Origin: Sandarakinorhabdus cyanobacteriorum
GTDB taxonomy: Bacteria > Pseudomonadota > Alphaproteobacteria > Sphingomonadales > Sphingomonadaceae
Assembly: GCF_002251755.1 (NCBI RefSeq)
Contig: NZ_NOXT01000124.1
Coordinates: forward strand, 62,001-126,000
DNA: 64,000 bases
Direction of reading: 5' to 3'
Shown here: piece by piece, positions 49,243 through 58,089 of the stretch
Position numbering within the stretch: the stretch's first letter is position 1
Layout of the letters: every line of letters begins with the position of its first letter
Program-made: the position numbers and the translations under genes
The notes under the pieces: model-generated
Told to the model about the DNA's origin: nothing
Databases searched by the model: none
The model's input: only the letters and a program-made list of their open reading frames with translations

Positions 49243-49584
49243 TCAGTCCTTCCGCCGGCCGCTCAGCAGCCAGCCGACCACAAAGCCCAGCGCGATGCCG
49301 GCGCCCAGCGCGGCCAGCGGCTGTTCCTGCACGGTGGTGCGCACCTTGGCGGTGCCTTCCTCGGCGACCTTCTGGGCGCGTTCCTTGACTTCGCGGGCCT
49401 TTTCCGGGGCGGCTTCGGCCAGTTCGCGGGCCTTGGCGGCGGCCTTGTCATAGGCGGCGGTGGCGGCATCCTTGGCCTTGCCGATCGCCTTGTCAGCCTG
49501 GTCCTTCAGATCGGCCTTGATCTTGTCCAGCTTGCCGGCGGCATCAGCGGCTTCGGTGGTGGTGATGGCGGTTTCGTCCGACAT
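49243..49584 (-). CDS. ElaB/YqjD/DUF883-like membrane-anchored protein
   Basis: A 113-residue protein. Residues 20-85 are a charged, Ala/Lys/Glu-rich amphipathic helix (KLDKIKADLKDQADKAIGKAKDAATAAYDKAAAKARELAEAAPEK). The C-terminal 25 residues (QEQPLAALGAGIALGFVVGWLLSGRRKD) are the DUF883 transmembrane anchor with its Gly-zipper. E. coli members bind stationary-phase ribosomes at the membrane. An AAAGGAC site precedes the ATG. The role is inferred from family. Confidence 0.8.
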   Translation of the reverse strand: MSDETAITTTEAADAAGKLDKIKADLKDQADKAIGKAKDAATAAYDKAAAKARELAEAAPEKAREVKERAQKVAEEGTAKVRTTVQEQPLAALGAGIALGFVVGWLLSGRRKD

Positions 49585-49666
49585 GGCTTGTCCTTTCAAA
49601 CGGGGTTCGACCCTTCCAAGGTAATGCCGCAATGCGGCAATTTGAAGGGCGTATCACACCCCTCAA

Positions 49667-50074
49667 TCAGTCGTCGGTCGAAACCTTGCCACGGCCTGCC
49701 TTGACGGTGGAGCGCACCGCCTTGGCGTCCAGCCGCCGCCGCCTTGATCCCAGCGTCGGCCGGGTCGGCCGGCGGGTGATCGGGCGGATGCAGGCTTTCT
49801 CCACCATCTCTGCCAGGCGGGCGCGGGCATCGGCGCGGTTCTGCGGTTGATCGCGAAAGCGGTTGGCGGTGATGACGATCACGCCATCGGCCGTCGCCTT
49901 CTTGCCCGCCAGTTTCAGCAACCGTTCGCGCACATCATCGGGCAGGCTGGGCGAGTTGGCGGCATCAAAGCGCAGCTGCACCGCCGATGAGACCTTGTTG
50001 ACATTCTGGCCGCCCGGCCCGCTGGCGCGGACGAAGCTTTCTTCCAGTTCGTCTTCCGGGATGAAAAGCGCCAT
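49667..50074 (-). CDS. arfB: Peptidyl-tRNA hydrolase/ribosome rescue factor ArfB
   Basis: A 135-residue class-I release-factor-like protein. The catalytic GGQ loop is in SFVRASGPGGQNVNKVSSAVQLRF. The basic C-terminal tail (PTRPTLGSRRRRLDAKAVRSTVKAGRGK) enters the mRNA channel of stalled ribosomes, as in YaeJ. It frees ribosomes lacking a stop codon. The short length rules out a full release factor. It is divergent from the GST gene, with 37 bases between starts. Confidence 0.93.
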   Translation of the reverse strand: MALFIPEDELEESFVRASGPGGQNVNKVSSAVQLRFDAANSPSLPDDVRERLLKLAGKKATADGVIVITANRFRDQPQNRADARARLAEMVEKACIRPITRRPTRPTLGSRRRRLDAKAVRSTVKAGRGKVSTDD

Positions 50075-50111
50075 GATTGGCCGTCAATACCGATTCGGGG
50101 GGAGAGTTGCC

Positions 50112-50747
50112 ATGATCATCGTGCATCATCTGAACAACAGCCGGTCGCAGCGTATCCTGTGGCTGCTGGAGGAATTGGGCACGCCGTATCAGATCAAGCA
50201 TTACAGCCGCGATGCCACCACCAACCTCGCCCCGCCGGAACTGAAGGCCATCCACCCACTCGGCAAATCGCCGGTGCTGGAAGCCGATGGCAAGATCATC
50301 TTTGAAAGCGCCGCCATCACCGATTGGATCATCCGCAAGCACGGGCACGGCCGCTTCATGCCGGCGCCGGGCACCGACGCGCACGAGGATTATCTGATGT
50401 GGCTGCATTTTGCCGAAGGCTCGGCAATGACGCCGTTCCTGCTGGCGCTCTACACCGCGCGGCTGGGCGACGCCGCAGCGCCGCTGCAGCCGCGCATCCA
50501 GGAACAGATCGGTGCCCATGTCGCCTATTTCAGCCAATGCCTGGGCGACAACGACTGGCTGGTGAACAACGAGCTTTCGGGCGCCGACGTGATGATGAGC
50601 TTCATCGCCGAAATCGCCACCGTGCAGGGGCTGGGCGCGCATTTCCCCAACCTCGCGGCCTATGCCCGCCGCATCCAGTCCCGCCCGGCGTGGATTGCGG
50701 CGGCCGACAAGACGGAGCCTTACAGCTTCCGGCTGCCGCCGGCCTGA
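50112..50747 (+). CDS. Glutathione S-transferase
   Basis: A 211-residue GST. The thioredoxin-like N domain has HHLNNSRSQRILWLLEELGTPYQI, in which NSRSQR carries the catalytic Ser, and PVLEADGKIIFESAAITDWI, the gamma-glutamyl-binding SNAIL-type motif. The C-terminal helical domain runs from about 85. The sequence is of the theta/zeta-like bacterial type. Substrate unspecified. It ends one base before the EamA gene that converges on it. Confidence 0.9.
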   Translation: MIIVHHLNNSRSQRILWLLEELGTPYQIKHYSRDATTNLAPPELKAIHPLGKSPVLEADGKIIFESAAITDWIIRKHGHGRFMPAPGTDAHEDYLMWLHFAEGSAMTPFLLALYTARLGDAAAPLQPRIQEQIGAHVAYFSQCLGDNDWLVNNELSGADVMMSFIAEIATVQGLGAHFPNLAAYARRIQSRPAWIAAADKTEPYSFRLPPA

Positions 50748-51623
50748 TCAGCGCTGGCGGGTGGCGAGCAGATTGGTCGCCAGCCCGCCGATGATCAGTG
50801 CGGCGGCCAGCAGCTTCCATGGCGGCAGATCCTCCCCCAGCCAGATGGCGGTGGAGGCCATGCCGAACACCGGCACCAGCAGCGAGGTGGGCGCGACGCT
50901 GGTCGCCGGATAGCGGGCGAGCAGCCAGCCCCAGGCGCCATAGCCGAACAATGTGTTGCCCACCGCCTGCCAGGCCACCGCCGCCCAGATCGCCGGGGTG
51001 GTGGCGGCCAGCGCCGTTTCAATCGCCGGCCAGCCTTCGAACCACAGCGCAAGGCCGGCCAGCGGCGGCACCGCGAACAGCGAAGACCAGGTGATGAAGC
51101 CCAGCATATCCACCTTGCCGGCGGCGCGCTGGGCCATGTTGCCCAGGCTCCAGCCAAAGGCGGCGCCGAGCACGAGGGCGATGCCGGGCAGGGTGACCTC
51201 GCCGCCGGTGTGGCCGGCAATCACCGCCACACCCGCCAGCGCCAGGGCAAGCGCGCCATATTGCAGCCGCTTCAACCGCTCCCCACTGGTGATCATCGCC
51301 ATGGCAATGGTGAACACCACCTGGGATTGCACCAGCAGGCTGGCAATGCCGGCGGCGATATAGCCATCAATGGCGATGAACAGCAGGCCAAACTGGCCGA
51401 CACCGATGGCAACGCCATAGCCCGCCAGGATGCGCCACGGCACATGCGGCCGGCGCACGAAGAAGATCAGCGGAAACACCACGGCGGCAAAACGCAACGT
51501 GGCGAACAACAGCGGCGGCAGCGCGTGCAGGGTTACGCCGATGATGGCGAAATTGCTGCCCCACACGGTGACCACCGCCAACGCCAGCAGCAGCGCGCGG
51601 GGAGACAGGCTGGCGCTGGTCAT
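50748..51623 (-). CDS. EamA-family (DMT) transporter
   Basis: A 291-residue protein with ten predicted helices in two EamA repeats. Features are VVTVWGSNFAIIGVTLHALPPLLFATLRF (repeat 1) and the second repeat around ALVLGAAFGWSLGNMAQRAA with the closing PVFGMASTAIWLGEDLPPWKLLAAALIIGG. DMT exporters of this group carry amino-acid derivatives such as cysteine or O-acetylserine. The start overlaps the MFS stop by four bases, so the two transporter genes are coupled. Confidence 0.9.
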   Translation of the reverse strand: MTSASLSPRALLLALAVVTVWGSNFAIIGVTLHALPPLLFATLRFAAVVFPLIFFVRRPHVPWRILAGYGVAIGVGQFGLLFIAIDGYIAAGIASLLVQSQVVFTIAMAMITSGERLKRLQYGALALALAGVAVIAGHTGGEVTLPGIALVLGAAFGWSLGNMAQRAAGKVDMLGFITWSSLFAVPPLAGLALWFEGWPAIETALAATTPAIWAAVAWQAVGNTLFGYGAWGWLLARYPATSVAPTSLLVPVFGMASTAIWLGEDLPPWKLLAAALIIGGLATNLLATRQR

Positions 51624-52825
51624 CGCGCTTTGGCCAGCCCGTGGTACGCGACAGCCGCGATCAGCAGCGCCACACAGATATTGGCCGCCATCGGCACCGC
51701 CGTGCCATCGTGCAGCGCCGCGGCCAGCGCCGACGCCAGCGCGCCAACGGCAAAATTCACCCCGCCCATCAGGCCCGAAATCGCCCCGGCACGCAGCGGA
51801 TCGACATTCAGCGCCCCGGCCGAGGCGTTGGCCGCGATCAACCCGTTGGACGACAGCGCGATGAACAGCGCCGGGAACAGCACGAACAGCGGCGCGCCCA
51901 GCACGGCACAGGCCAGCAGCATCGCGCCCGCCACCGCCGCGCCGATGCTGGCCGCGCCCAGCACCTGATCAGGCGTCGCCTTCCTGAGCAGCAACCGGTT
52001 GATCTGGCTGGCCCCCACCACACCCACGGCAAAGATCGCGAAGATCAGGCCGAACTGGCTTTCGCTATAGCCCCAGATGTTGATGACCAGATCGGGCGAG
52101 CCGGCGATATAGGAAAACAGCGTCGCGCCATTGGCCGCGCCGACCAGCAGATAGCCGATCAGCCGGCGGTGGCGCAGCAGCACGGCATAGCCGGCCAGCA
52201 CGGATGTGGAGGCCGCCGTGGCGGCGGTGGCGGCAGAGCGGCTTTCATCGAGGCGCCACCACACCGCGGCGGCAATCGCCAGGCCCACGCCAATGAAGAC
52301 CTGGAACACCGCGTGCCAGCCGGCAGCAGCCGCAATCCAGCCCCCCACCGTGGGGGCCAGCAACGGCGCGATGGCCAACACCAGCATCAACAGGCTGAAG
52401 ATGCGGGCTGAATCGCGATGATCATAGCGATCGCGCACAATGGCACGGCAGGTGACCATGGCCGCGCAGCAGCCCAGCGCCTGGAAGAAGCGGCCGGCCA
52501 CCAGCGCCTCGATGGTGGGGGCAAGCGCGCAGGCGATGCTGGCCAGCACATAGACGCCGCAGCCCATCAGGATGGTGGGGCGCCGCCCGATCCGGTCTGA
52601 CAGGGGCCCGAAAAACAATTGGCCAACGGCCATGCCGACGAAGAAGGTGGACAGCGTGAGCTGCACCGCCGCATCGCTGGTGCCATAATCACGCGCAATC
52701 GCCGGCAGCGTGGGCAGATAAAGATCGATGGTGACGGCGCCAAAGGCCGTAAGGCTGCCCAGCAGCAGGATTTCGCCCAATGACGGGCTGCGCGACGGGC
52801 TGCGGGAGGCGGCGGGGGCATGCAC
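51620..52825 (-). CDS. Bcr/CflA family multidrug efflux MFS transporter
   Basis: A 401-residue 12-helix transporter. Motif A is VGQLFFGPLSDRIGRRPTILMG, the acidic helix-1 motif is TIDLYLPTLPAIARDYG, and motif C is IAPLLAPTVGGWIAA. It belongs to the Bcr/CflA group that exports bicyclomycin, sulfonamides or similar. I placed the start at GTG 52825 because it gives family length; an ATG at 52933 would overlap the dxs end and add a Pro/Arg-rich tail. It is coupled to the EamA gene downstream. Confidence 0.86.
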   Translation of the reverse strand: MHAPAASRSPSRSPSLGEILLLGSLTAFGAVTIDLYLPTLPAIARDYGTSDAAVQLTLSTFFVGMAVGQLFFGPLSDRIGRRPTILMGCGVYVLASIACALAPTIEALVAGRFFQALGCCAAMVTCRAIVRDRYDHRDSARIFSLLMLVLAIAPLLAPTVGGWIAAAAGWHAVFQVFIGVGLAIAAAVWWRLDESRSAATAATAASTSVLAGYAVLLRHRRLIGYLLVGAANGATLFSYIAGSPDLVINIWGYSESQFGLIFAIFAVGVVGASQINRLLLRKATPDQVLGAASIGAAVAGAMLLACAVLGAPLFVLFPALFIALSSNGLIAANASAGALNVDPLRAGAISGLMGGVNFAVGALASALAAALHDGTAVPMAANICVALLIAAVAYHGLAKAR

Positions 52826-52910
52826 GCGCCGGGGTGTAGGCGGACGGGCCCGATAAGGAAAGCACGCGTTTGGCGCAGGGTCCAATTGCGAACCCGGCGC
52901 AGGCGGCGGA

Positions 52911-54854
52911 TCACGCCCGCGCCGCGCCTCCAAGATCGCCCTCGTCCGCCGCGTTCACGCTGTTGTGGCGCAGGGCATCGAGCACGGTGCGCACGATGCC
53001 GGCGGCATCCAGGCCGGCTTCGGCATATTGCTTGGCCGGCGCGTCATGATCCTGATAAACATCCGGCAGGCGCAGCGTGCGCACCTTCAGCCCGGCATCG
53101 AGCAGGCCTTCATCGCTGGCAAGCGTGAGGACATGGCCGCCAAAGCCGCCGATGGCGCCTTCCTCGATCGTCACCAGCACTTCGTGGGTGGCGGCCAGCT
53201 TGCGGATCAGCGCCATGTCGAGCGGCTTGGCAAAGCGCATGTCGGCCACCGTGGTCGAAAGGCCCTTGGCATCGAGCGTTTCGGCAGCGGCCAGCGCTTC
53301 AGCGAGGCGGGTGCCGAGCGACAGGATGGCAACCTTGTTGCCCTGGCGCACAATGCGGCCCTTGCCGATTTCCAGCCGCGTGCGGGTCGCCGGGATGGCA
53401 ACGCCGGTGCCTTCGCCACGCGGATAGCGAAGGGCGATCGGGCCATCGTCGTACACGGCGGCGGTGTGCACCATGTCGGCCAGTTCGGCCTCGTCGCTCG
53501 CCGCCATCACCACCATGTTGGGCAGGGTGGACAGATAGGTGATGTCGAACGAGCCGGCATGGGTGGCACCATCGGCGCCGACCAGGCCAGCGCGGTCGAT
53601 GGCAAAGCGCACGGGCAGATTCTGCAGCGCCACGTCATGCACCACCTGGTCATAGGCGCGCTGCAGGAAGGTGGAATAAATGGCGCAGAACGGCCGCATG
53701 CCCTGCGCGGCCAGACCAGCCGCGAAGGTGACGGCATGCTGTTCGGCGATGCCGACATCAAAGCTCTTTTCCGGGAAGGCCTTGGCGAACCGGTCCACCC
53801 CGGTGCCCGACGGCATGGCGGCGGTGATGGCGCAGATGGTCGGGTCGCGCTTGGCTTCCTCGATCAGCATGTCACCAAAGACATTCTGATAGGCCGGCGC
53901 CTTGGGCTGCGGCTTGTGCTGGGTGCCCGACACCACGTCGAACTTGACGACGCCATGATATTTGTCGGCGCTGGCCTCGGCCGGGGCATAGCCCTTGCCC
54001 TTTTGCGTCACGACATGGATCAGCATCGGGCCTTCAGCCGCATCGCGGACATTTTCCAGCACCGGCAGCAGATGGTCCATGTTGTGGCCATCAATGGGGC
54101 CGACATAGTAGAAGCCCAGTTCCTCGAACAGGGTGCCACCACCCTGGGCAAAGCCGCGGGCATATTCATCCACGCGCGCGGCGGCCTTCTGCAGCGGCGG
54201 CGGCAGCACGCGGCCGGAAATCTGCTTCAGATATTCGCGCAGTTCCAGGAACTTGCGGCTCGACAGCAAGCGCGACAGATAGGACGACAGCGCGCCCACC
54301 GGCGGGGCGATCGACATGTCGTTGTCATTGAGGATGACGATCAGGCGGTTGCCGGCCTGCCGGGCGTTGTTCATCGCCTCATAGGCCATGCCGGCCGACA
54401 TCGAGCCATCGCCGATCACGGCAATGCCGCGACCCGGCCGGTTCATCATCTTGTTGGCAATGGCAAAGCCGAGCGCGGCCGAGATCGAGGTGCTGCTGTG
54501 CGCGGCGCCGAACGGATCATATTCGCTCTCGCTGCGCTTGGTGAAGCCGGAAAGGCCGCCGCCCTGGCGCAAGGTGCGGATGCGGTCCCGCCGGCCGGTG
54601 ATGATCTTGTGCGGATAGGCCTGGTGGCCGACATCCCACACCAGCTTGTCTTCCGGCGTGTTGAACACATAGTGCAGCGCGACGGTCAGCTCGACAACGC
54701 CGAGGCCGGATCCGAGGTGCCCGCCGGTGTAGGACACGGCGTGGATCATCTCCTGCCGCAGCTCGTCGGCCAGCTGCTGCAATTGCCCGGGCTCCAGCTT
54801 GCGCAGATCAGCGGGAATGTTGACCTGGTCGAGGAGCGGGGTTTCAAGCTTCAT
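52911..54854 (-). CDS. dxs: 1-deoxy-D-xylulose-5-phosphate synthase
   Basis: A 647-residue transketolase-family enzyme. The TPP motif is [34 protein letters not shown] near residues 145-180. The [14 protein letters not shown]-like [17 protein letters not shown] is in domain 1, and the second-domain Glu is in [16 protein letters not shown]. It condenses pyruvate and glyceraldehyde 3-phosphate, the first step of the MEP isoprenoid pathway. Its upstream region contains AAGGGGTTCCCCTT and a strong hairpin. Confidence 0.96.
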   Translation of the reverse strand: MKLETPLLDQVNIPADLRKLEPGQLQQLADELRQEMIHAVSYTGGHLGSGLGVVELTVALHYVFNTPEDKLVWDVGHQAYPHKIITGRRDRIRTLRQGGGLSGFTKRSESEYDPFGAAHSSTSISAALGFAIANKMMNRPGRGIAVIGDGSMSAGMAYEAMNNARQAGNRLIVILNDNDMSIAPPVGALSSYLSRLLSSRKFLELREYLKQISGRVLPPPLQKAAARVDEYARGFAQGGGTLFEELGFYYVGPIDGHNMDHLLPVLENVRDAAEGPMLIHVVTQKGKGYAPAEASADKYHGVVKFDVVSGTQHKPQPKAPAYQNVFGDMLIEEAKRDPTICAITAAMPSGTGVDRFAKAFPEKSFDVGIAEQHAVTFAAGLAAQGMRPFCAIYSTFLQRAYDQVVHDVALQNLPVRFAIDRAGLVGADGATHAGSFDITYLSTLPNMVVMAASDEAELADMVHTAAVYDDGPIALRYPRGEGTGVAIPATRTRLEIGKGRIVRQGNKVAILSLGTRLAEALAAAETLDAKGLSTTVADMRFAKPLDMALIRKLAATHEVLVTIEEGAIGGFGGHVLTLASDEGLLDAGLKVRTLRLPDVYQDHDAPAKQYAEAGLDAAGIVRTVLDALRHNSVNAADEGDLGGAARA

Positions 54855-54910
54855 CAGAACGGCTCGCGTGGCTGGAGACTTAAGGGGTTCCCCTTAGCGA
54901 TCTTGGTCCG

Positions 54911-54953
54911 GCCTGTCATCACCAGTGTCAGCCCAGTTTGACACTGGACAGGC
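54911..54953. terminator. Long hairpin between the Fur-type gene and dxs
   Basis: A perfect 9-bp stem (CCAGTGTCA at 54922-54930, TGACACTGG at 54939-54947) is enclosed by an outer GCCTGT...ACAGGC stem. It lies 23 bases beyond the Fur-type stop on the minus strand. No T-run follows on that strand, so it may be a mRNA-end structure or a regulator site rather than a simple terminator. Confidence 0.5.
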
Positions 54954-54975
54954 CCTTGCCACCAAATCCTTGATT

Positions 54976-55443
54976 TCAATCGCAATCAGCGCAGATGCCG
55001 CGCACTTCGATCACGGGGCGCACCGGGCGGAAACCGGTGGCGGCCGCCGCCGCACGCACATCGCCGGTGATCCGGTCATCATCGACATGAGTCGCCCCGC
55101 CGCAGCGGTCACACACCAGGAAGATGCAATCGTGCGGACAATCGGGGTGAACATTGGCGATGAAGGCGTTGGCGCTTTCCACCCGGGCGGCAACATTGTT
55201 GGCCACGAACAGATCAAGGATGCGATAGACACTGTTGGCGGCGATGCGGCGGCCGGCGGCGGCCGACACGGCATCGGTGACATCATAGGCCGACACCGGG
55301 CGATCAAAGCCGGCCAGGGCGGCAAACACCTGGGCGCGCAGCGGCGTCCATTGCTCTCCGGCGGCCAGCAGCCGGCCCTGTGCCGCCGTGGCCAGATCAT
55401 CGCGGCTGTGGTGCTGGCCGTGCGTGTGCATCGCGGTTCCCAT
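54976..55443 (-). CDS. zur: Fur family regulator, probably Zur
   Basis: A 155-residue Fur-fold repressor. The winged helix is GEQWTPLRAQVFAALAGFDRPVSAYDVTDAVSAAAGRRIAANSVYRILDLFV. The structural zinc site is C111-x2-C114 with C151-x2-C154. Sensor-like residues include HPDCPHDC (H99, C102, H104, C106). The N terminus is His-rich (HTHGQHH). Its pairing with a MerC-type protein suggests zinc (Zur) rather than iron or manganese. The partner gene ends 66 bases upstream on the same strand. Fur or Mur cannot be excluded from sequence alone. Confidence 0.78.
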   Translation of the reverse strand: MGTAMHTHGQHHSRDDLATAAQGRLLAAGEQWTPLRAQVFAALAGFDRPVSAYDVTDAVSAAAGRRIAANSVYRILDLFVANNVAARVESANAFIANVHPDCPHDCIFLVCDRCGGATHVDDDRITGDVRAAAAATGFRPVRPVIEVRGICADCD

Positions 55444-55509
55444 GCGCCTATATCAAGCGTGTCGCCGTGCGGCGCAAGACAGGGCTTGCACGGGGCCTGC
55501 ATGGGGGGC

Positions 55510-55887
55510 TCACACCGTGCGCAGCGCCTTCAGATTCTGCCAGTGCGCCAGCGCCAGCAGGGTCACACCGGCCATCGACACCAGCATTTCAATCGATTCG
55601 CCATGCTCCACCAGCAGGGATGCCGCCATCACCGCCAGGCCCATGGCACCAATGAGGCCAATGGCGACCCGGCCATGGCGACGCCAGCCACGCCACAGGG
55701 CCACGGCCGCCAGCGGCATCGCCAGCAACAGGCCAACCACGTGCACGCGATGATCCAGCCAATCGCCGGTGAGCGCAAACAGGGACAGCAGCACGAACCC
55801 TGCCATGCAGTGCAGCAAGCACAGGCCCGACAGGCCAATGGCCAGACGATCGAGCAGGGAAGAGGACGGCGACGCCATGCTGATCAT
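55510..55887 (-). CDS. MerC domain membrane protein
   Basis: A 125-residue protein with four transmembrane segments. The MerC signature is LAIGLSGLCLLHCMAGFVLLSLFAL, whose C-x3-C pair (CLLHC) could bind metal. Classical MerC imports mercury. This copy lies beside a Fur/Zur-type gene instead of mer genes, so a role in zinc handling is inferred. Two start codons are possible, 55887 and 55878; neither has a ribosome site. A palindromic element reading TGTAACATTATCACA begins at the first start codon. Confidence 0.8.
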   Translation of the reverse strand: MISMASPSSSLLDRLAIGLSGLCLLHCMAGFVLLSLFALTGDWLDHRVHVVGLLLAMPLAAVALWRGWRRHGRVAIGLIGAMGLAVMAASLLVEHGESIEMLVSMAGVTLLALAHWQNLKALRTV

Positions 55888-55901
55888 GTAACATTATCAC
55901 A
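55887..55901. promoter_or_regulatory. Candidate Zur box before the MerC gene
   Basis: TGTAACATTATCACA is an imperfect palindrome of the TGTNA...TNACA type, similar to alphaproteobacterial Zur sites. It touches the MerC start codon, so a bound repressor would block the promoter or translation start. Sequence similarity is by eye only. Confidence 0.4.
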
Positions 55902-55935
55902 TCAATCCGGCAAGCCACTTGGCATCATCCGATGT

Positions 55936-55996
55936 ATGTAGAAAATATTTTACATCGCGCCACGAATCGCCTAGTGATGTAGAAGATCTTCGACAC
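55936..55996. promoter_or_regulatory. Two operator-like palindromes before the membrane protein/XRE operon
   Basis: Box 1 (55936-55955) has halves ATGTAGAAAA and TATTTTACAT. Box 2 (55977-55996) has halves ATGTAGAAGA and TCTTCGACAC. Each is palindromic at eight of ten paired positions and they share ATGTAGAA. Their starts are 41 bases apart, nearly four helical turns. They lie just before the gene at 56022 and are likely targets of the XRE-type regulator encoded at 56438. Confidence 0.6.
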
Positions 55997-56021
55997 ATGG
56001 CGCAAAGGGAGCACCGCATCC

Positions 56022-56438
56022 ATGTCTTTCCGGGAACAATCAGGCTGGGCGATGGGCGCCCTGATGCTGGCCATGGCGGCCTGGTATTTCGGCCGGCTCG
56101 GCCCGGCGGCGTGGCAGCCCGGCGGCACGCTGCCGGTGGGCACGCTGATTGCCTATCTCTTCCTCACCATTGCCGGCAGCATCCTGGTGCAGGCGGTGCT
56201 GGCCATCCGCAACCGCGGCGAGGCCGGCAGCCCTGCCGATGAGCGCGAAGCCGCCGCCAGCGCCCGTGCCGTGGCATGGGCCGGGCATCTGCTCACCCTG
56301 GTGCTGGTGGGCGCGCTGCTGTGGTTCATGGGCCATGGTGATGGCATGATGCTGTTCCACGCCCTGTTTGCTGGCCTGCTTGCCAGCCAGGCGGTGGTGC
56401 ATCTGGGCACGGCCTGGCTGTTGCGGCGCGGTTTCTGA
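56022..56438 (+). CDS. Membrane protein of unknown function paired with an XRE regulator
   Basis: A 138-residue protein with four transmembrane helices (about 8-26, 40-62, 84-104 and 108-132). The central loop NRGEAGSPADEREAAASARAVAWAG resembles the DERE... loop of DUF2178/DUF6442-like proteins that are often encoded beside small XRE regulators. Its function is unknown, possibly as membrane sensor. A GGGAG site lies 11 bases before the ATG. Its stop overlaps the XRE start (TGATG). Confidence 0.7.
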   Translation: MSFREQSGWAMGALMLAMAAWYFGRLGPAAWQPGGTLPVGTLIAYLFLTIAGSILVQAVLAIRNRGEAGSPADEREAAASARAVAWAGHLLTLVLVGALLWFMGHGDGMMLFHALFAGLLASQAVVHLGTAWLLRRGF

Positions 56439-56653
56439 TGCCGGCGCCGCCGCCCATCGGCAACCGCGTGCGCGACCTGCGCGAAGCGCGCGGCAATGTC
56501 AGCCAGGCCCAGTTGGGCGAGGCGATCGGCGTGACCCGCCACACCATCATCGCCATCGAACAGGGCAAATATTCCCCCAGCCTGGAAAGCGCCTTCCGCA
56601 TTGCCCGGTTCTTTGGCGTGGGGGTGGAAGATGTGTTCAGCTGGCACGGCTGA
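56438..56653 (+). CDS. XRE-family small transcriptional regulator
   Basis: A 71-residue protein that is just an HTH_3 domain: NRVRDLREARGNVSQAQLGEAIGVTRHTIIAIEQGKYSPSLESAFRIARFFGVGVEDVF. Such YozG-type regulators lack a sensor domain. Coupling to the membrane protein suggests that protein controls its activity. The two palindromes upstream of the operon are the likely binding sites. It stands directly before ctaA with a 39-base gap. Confidence 0.9.
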   Translation: MPAPPPIGNRVRDLREARGNVSQAQLGEAIGVTRHTIIAIEQGKYSPSLESAFRIARFFGVGVEDVFSWHG

Positions 56654-56692
56654 GCGCTGGCATGCTGCGCTGCAACGCGCTACACCCGGCGC

Positions 56693-57733
56693 ATGGCCAC
56701 ACTTGCTGCCGCCCTTCCCCGTGTTGATGCCCGCCCCCGCGCCATTGCGGGCTGGCTGCTGGGCATCGCCGCCCTGGTGTTTGCCATGGTGGTGGTGGGC
56801 GGCATCACCCGGCTGACCGAATCCGGCCTGTCGATCACCCGCTGGGATGTGGTGTCGGGCACGCTGCCGCCGTTGACCGAGGCCGAATGGCAGCACCAGT
56901 TCGCCCTGTATCAGCAGTCCAGCCAGTACCAGCTGATGAACCGGGGCATGAGCCTGGCGGCGTTCAAGGGCATCTTCTTCTGGGAATATGTCCACCGGCT
57001 GCTCGGCCGGCTGGTGGGCCTTGCCTTTGCGCTGCCGTTGGCCTGGTTCTGGCTGAAGCGGCAGATTCCCGCCGGTTACAAGCCGCGCCTGCTGGCGCTG
57101 TTCGCGCTGGGCGGGCTGCAGGGCGCCATCGGCTGGTGGATGGTGGCATCCGGCCTGGTGGACCGCACCGAAGTGGCCCCGGAACGGCTGGCGGTGCATC
57201 TGTCCAACGCCCTCATCATCATGGCCGGCTGCATCTGGACGGCGCTTGATCTGCTGGATGGCGATCGGCCCCGCCATGACCGGCCGCGGGCCTGGGTGTG
57301 GCCGGTGGCGGCGTTGCTGGCCGTGCAGATCCTGTGGGGTGCCTTCACCGCCGGCCTGCGTGCCGGCCATGCCAGCGACACCTGGCCCTTGATGTTTGGC
57401 GCGCTGGTGCCCGATGGGATTTTGGCCAGCGCGCGTGATGCCATCGCCGATCCGGTGAGCGTGCAATTCCTCCACCGCAGCCTGGCGTGGGCGGTGGCGG
57501 CGGCCATCCTGCTGGTCGCGCTGCGGCTGTGGCAGGCCGGCGCCGGGGTGCGTGCGCTGGCCCTGGGCGGGCTGGTGCTGCTGCAGTTCGCGCTGGGGGT
57601 GCTCGTGATCATCAACCATGTCCCCATTCCATTGGGCGTCGCGCACCAGGGTGTTGCCGCGCTGCTGGTCGGCGCAACCGTGTGGGCAGCGCACTGGAGC
57701 AAGCGGGGCAGGCAGGCGGGGGGCCGGGCATGA
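56693..57733 (+). CDS. ctaA: Heme A synthase (COX15/CtaA)
   Basis: A 346-residue protein with eight predicted helices. The heme-ligand histidines are H101 (EYVHRLLGR), H169 (AVHLSNA), H261 (QFLHRSLAW) and H318 (GVAHQGVAA). The N-terminal GGITRLTESGLSITRWDVVSGTLPP is diagnostic of the alphaproteobacterial/mitochondrial type. It oxidises heme O to heme A for aa3 oxidase. It is coupled by ATGA to the DUF2237 gene, beginning a four-gene run. The cox genes are not in the window. Confidence 0.95.
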   Translation: MATLAAALPRVDARPRAIAGWLLGIAALVFAMVVVGGITRLTESGLSITRWDVVSGTLPPLTEAEWQHQFALYQQSSQYQLMNRGMSLAAFKGIFFWEYVHRLLGRLVGLAFALPLAWFWLKRQIPAGYKPRLLALFALGGLQGAIGWWMVASGLVDRTEVAPERLAVHLSNALIIMAGCIWTALDLLDGDRPRHDRPRAWVWPVAALLAVQILWGAFTAGLRAGHASDTWPLMFGALVPDGILASARDAIADPVSVQFLHRSLAWAVAAAILLVALRLWQAGAGVRALALGGLVLLQFALGVLVIINHVPIPLGVAHQGVAALLVGATVWAAHWSKRGRQAGGRA

Positions 57734-58089
57734 CCGCGAAGAATGTGCTGGGCACCGCCCTCGTCCCCTGCTCCACGGACCCATTGACCGGCTGGTATCG
57801 CGACGGCTGCTGCAACACCGACGAGGCCGACCGCGGCCTCCACACCGTGTGCGCGGTGGTGACGGAGGAGTTTCTGGCCTTCAGCCAATCGGTGGGCAAT
57901 GACCTGTCCACCCCGCGCCCTGAATATGGCTTTCCTGGCCTGAAAGCCGGTGACCGCTGGTGCCTGTGTGCCGGGCGCTGGGAAGAGGCCCGCCGCGCCG
58001 GCTTTGCGCCCGAGGTGGTGCTGGCGGCAACGCATGAGAAAACCTTGGAGGTGACCATGCTGGGCCATCTTCAGGCGCATAGCATGTGA
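57730..58089 (+). CDS. DUF2237 family protein
   Basis: A 119-residue protein matching the DUF2237 family: NVLGTALVPCSTDPLTGWYRDGCCNTDEADRGLHTVCAVVTEEFLAFS, then NDLSTPRPEYGFPGLKAGDRWCLCAGRWEEA. Conserved cysteines (CS, GCC, TVC, WCLC) suggest a metal or redox site, but the function is not established. It overlaps ctaA upstream and the Nudix gene downstream. The ATG lies within the last ctaA codons. Confidence 0.9.
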   Translation: MTAKNVLGTALVPCSTDPLTGWYRDGCCNTDEADRGLHTVCAVVTEEFLAFSQSVGNDLSTPRPEYGFPGLKAGDRWCLCAGRWEEARRAGFAPEVVLAATHEKTLEVTMLGHLQAHSM

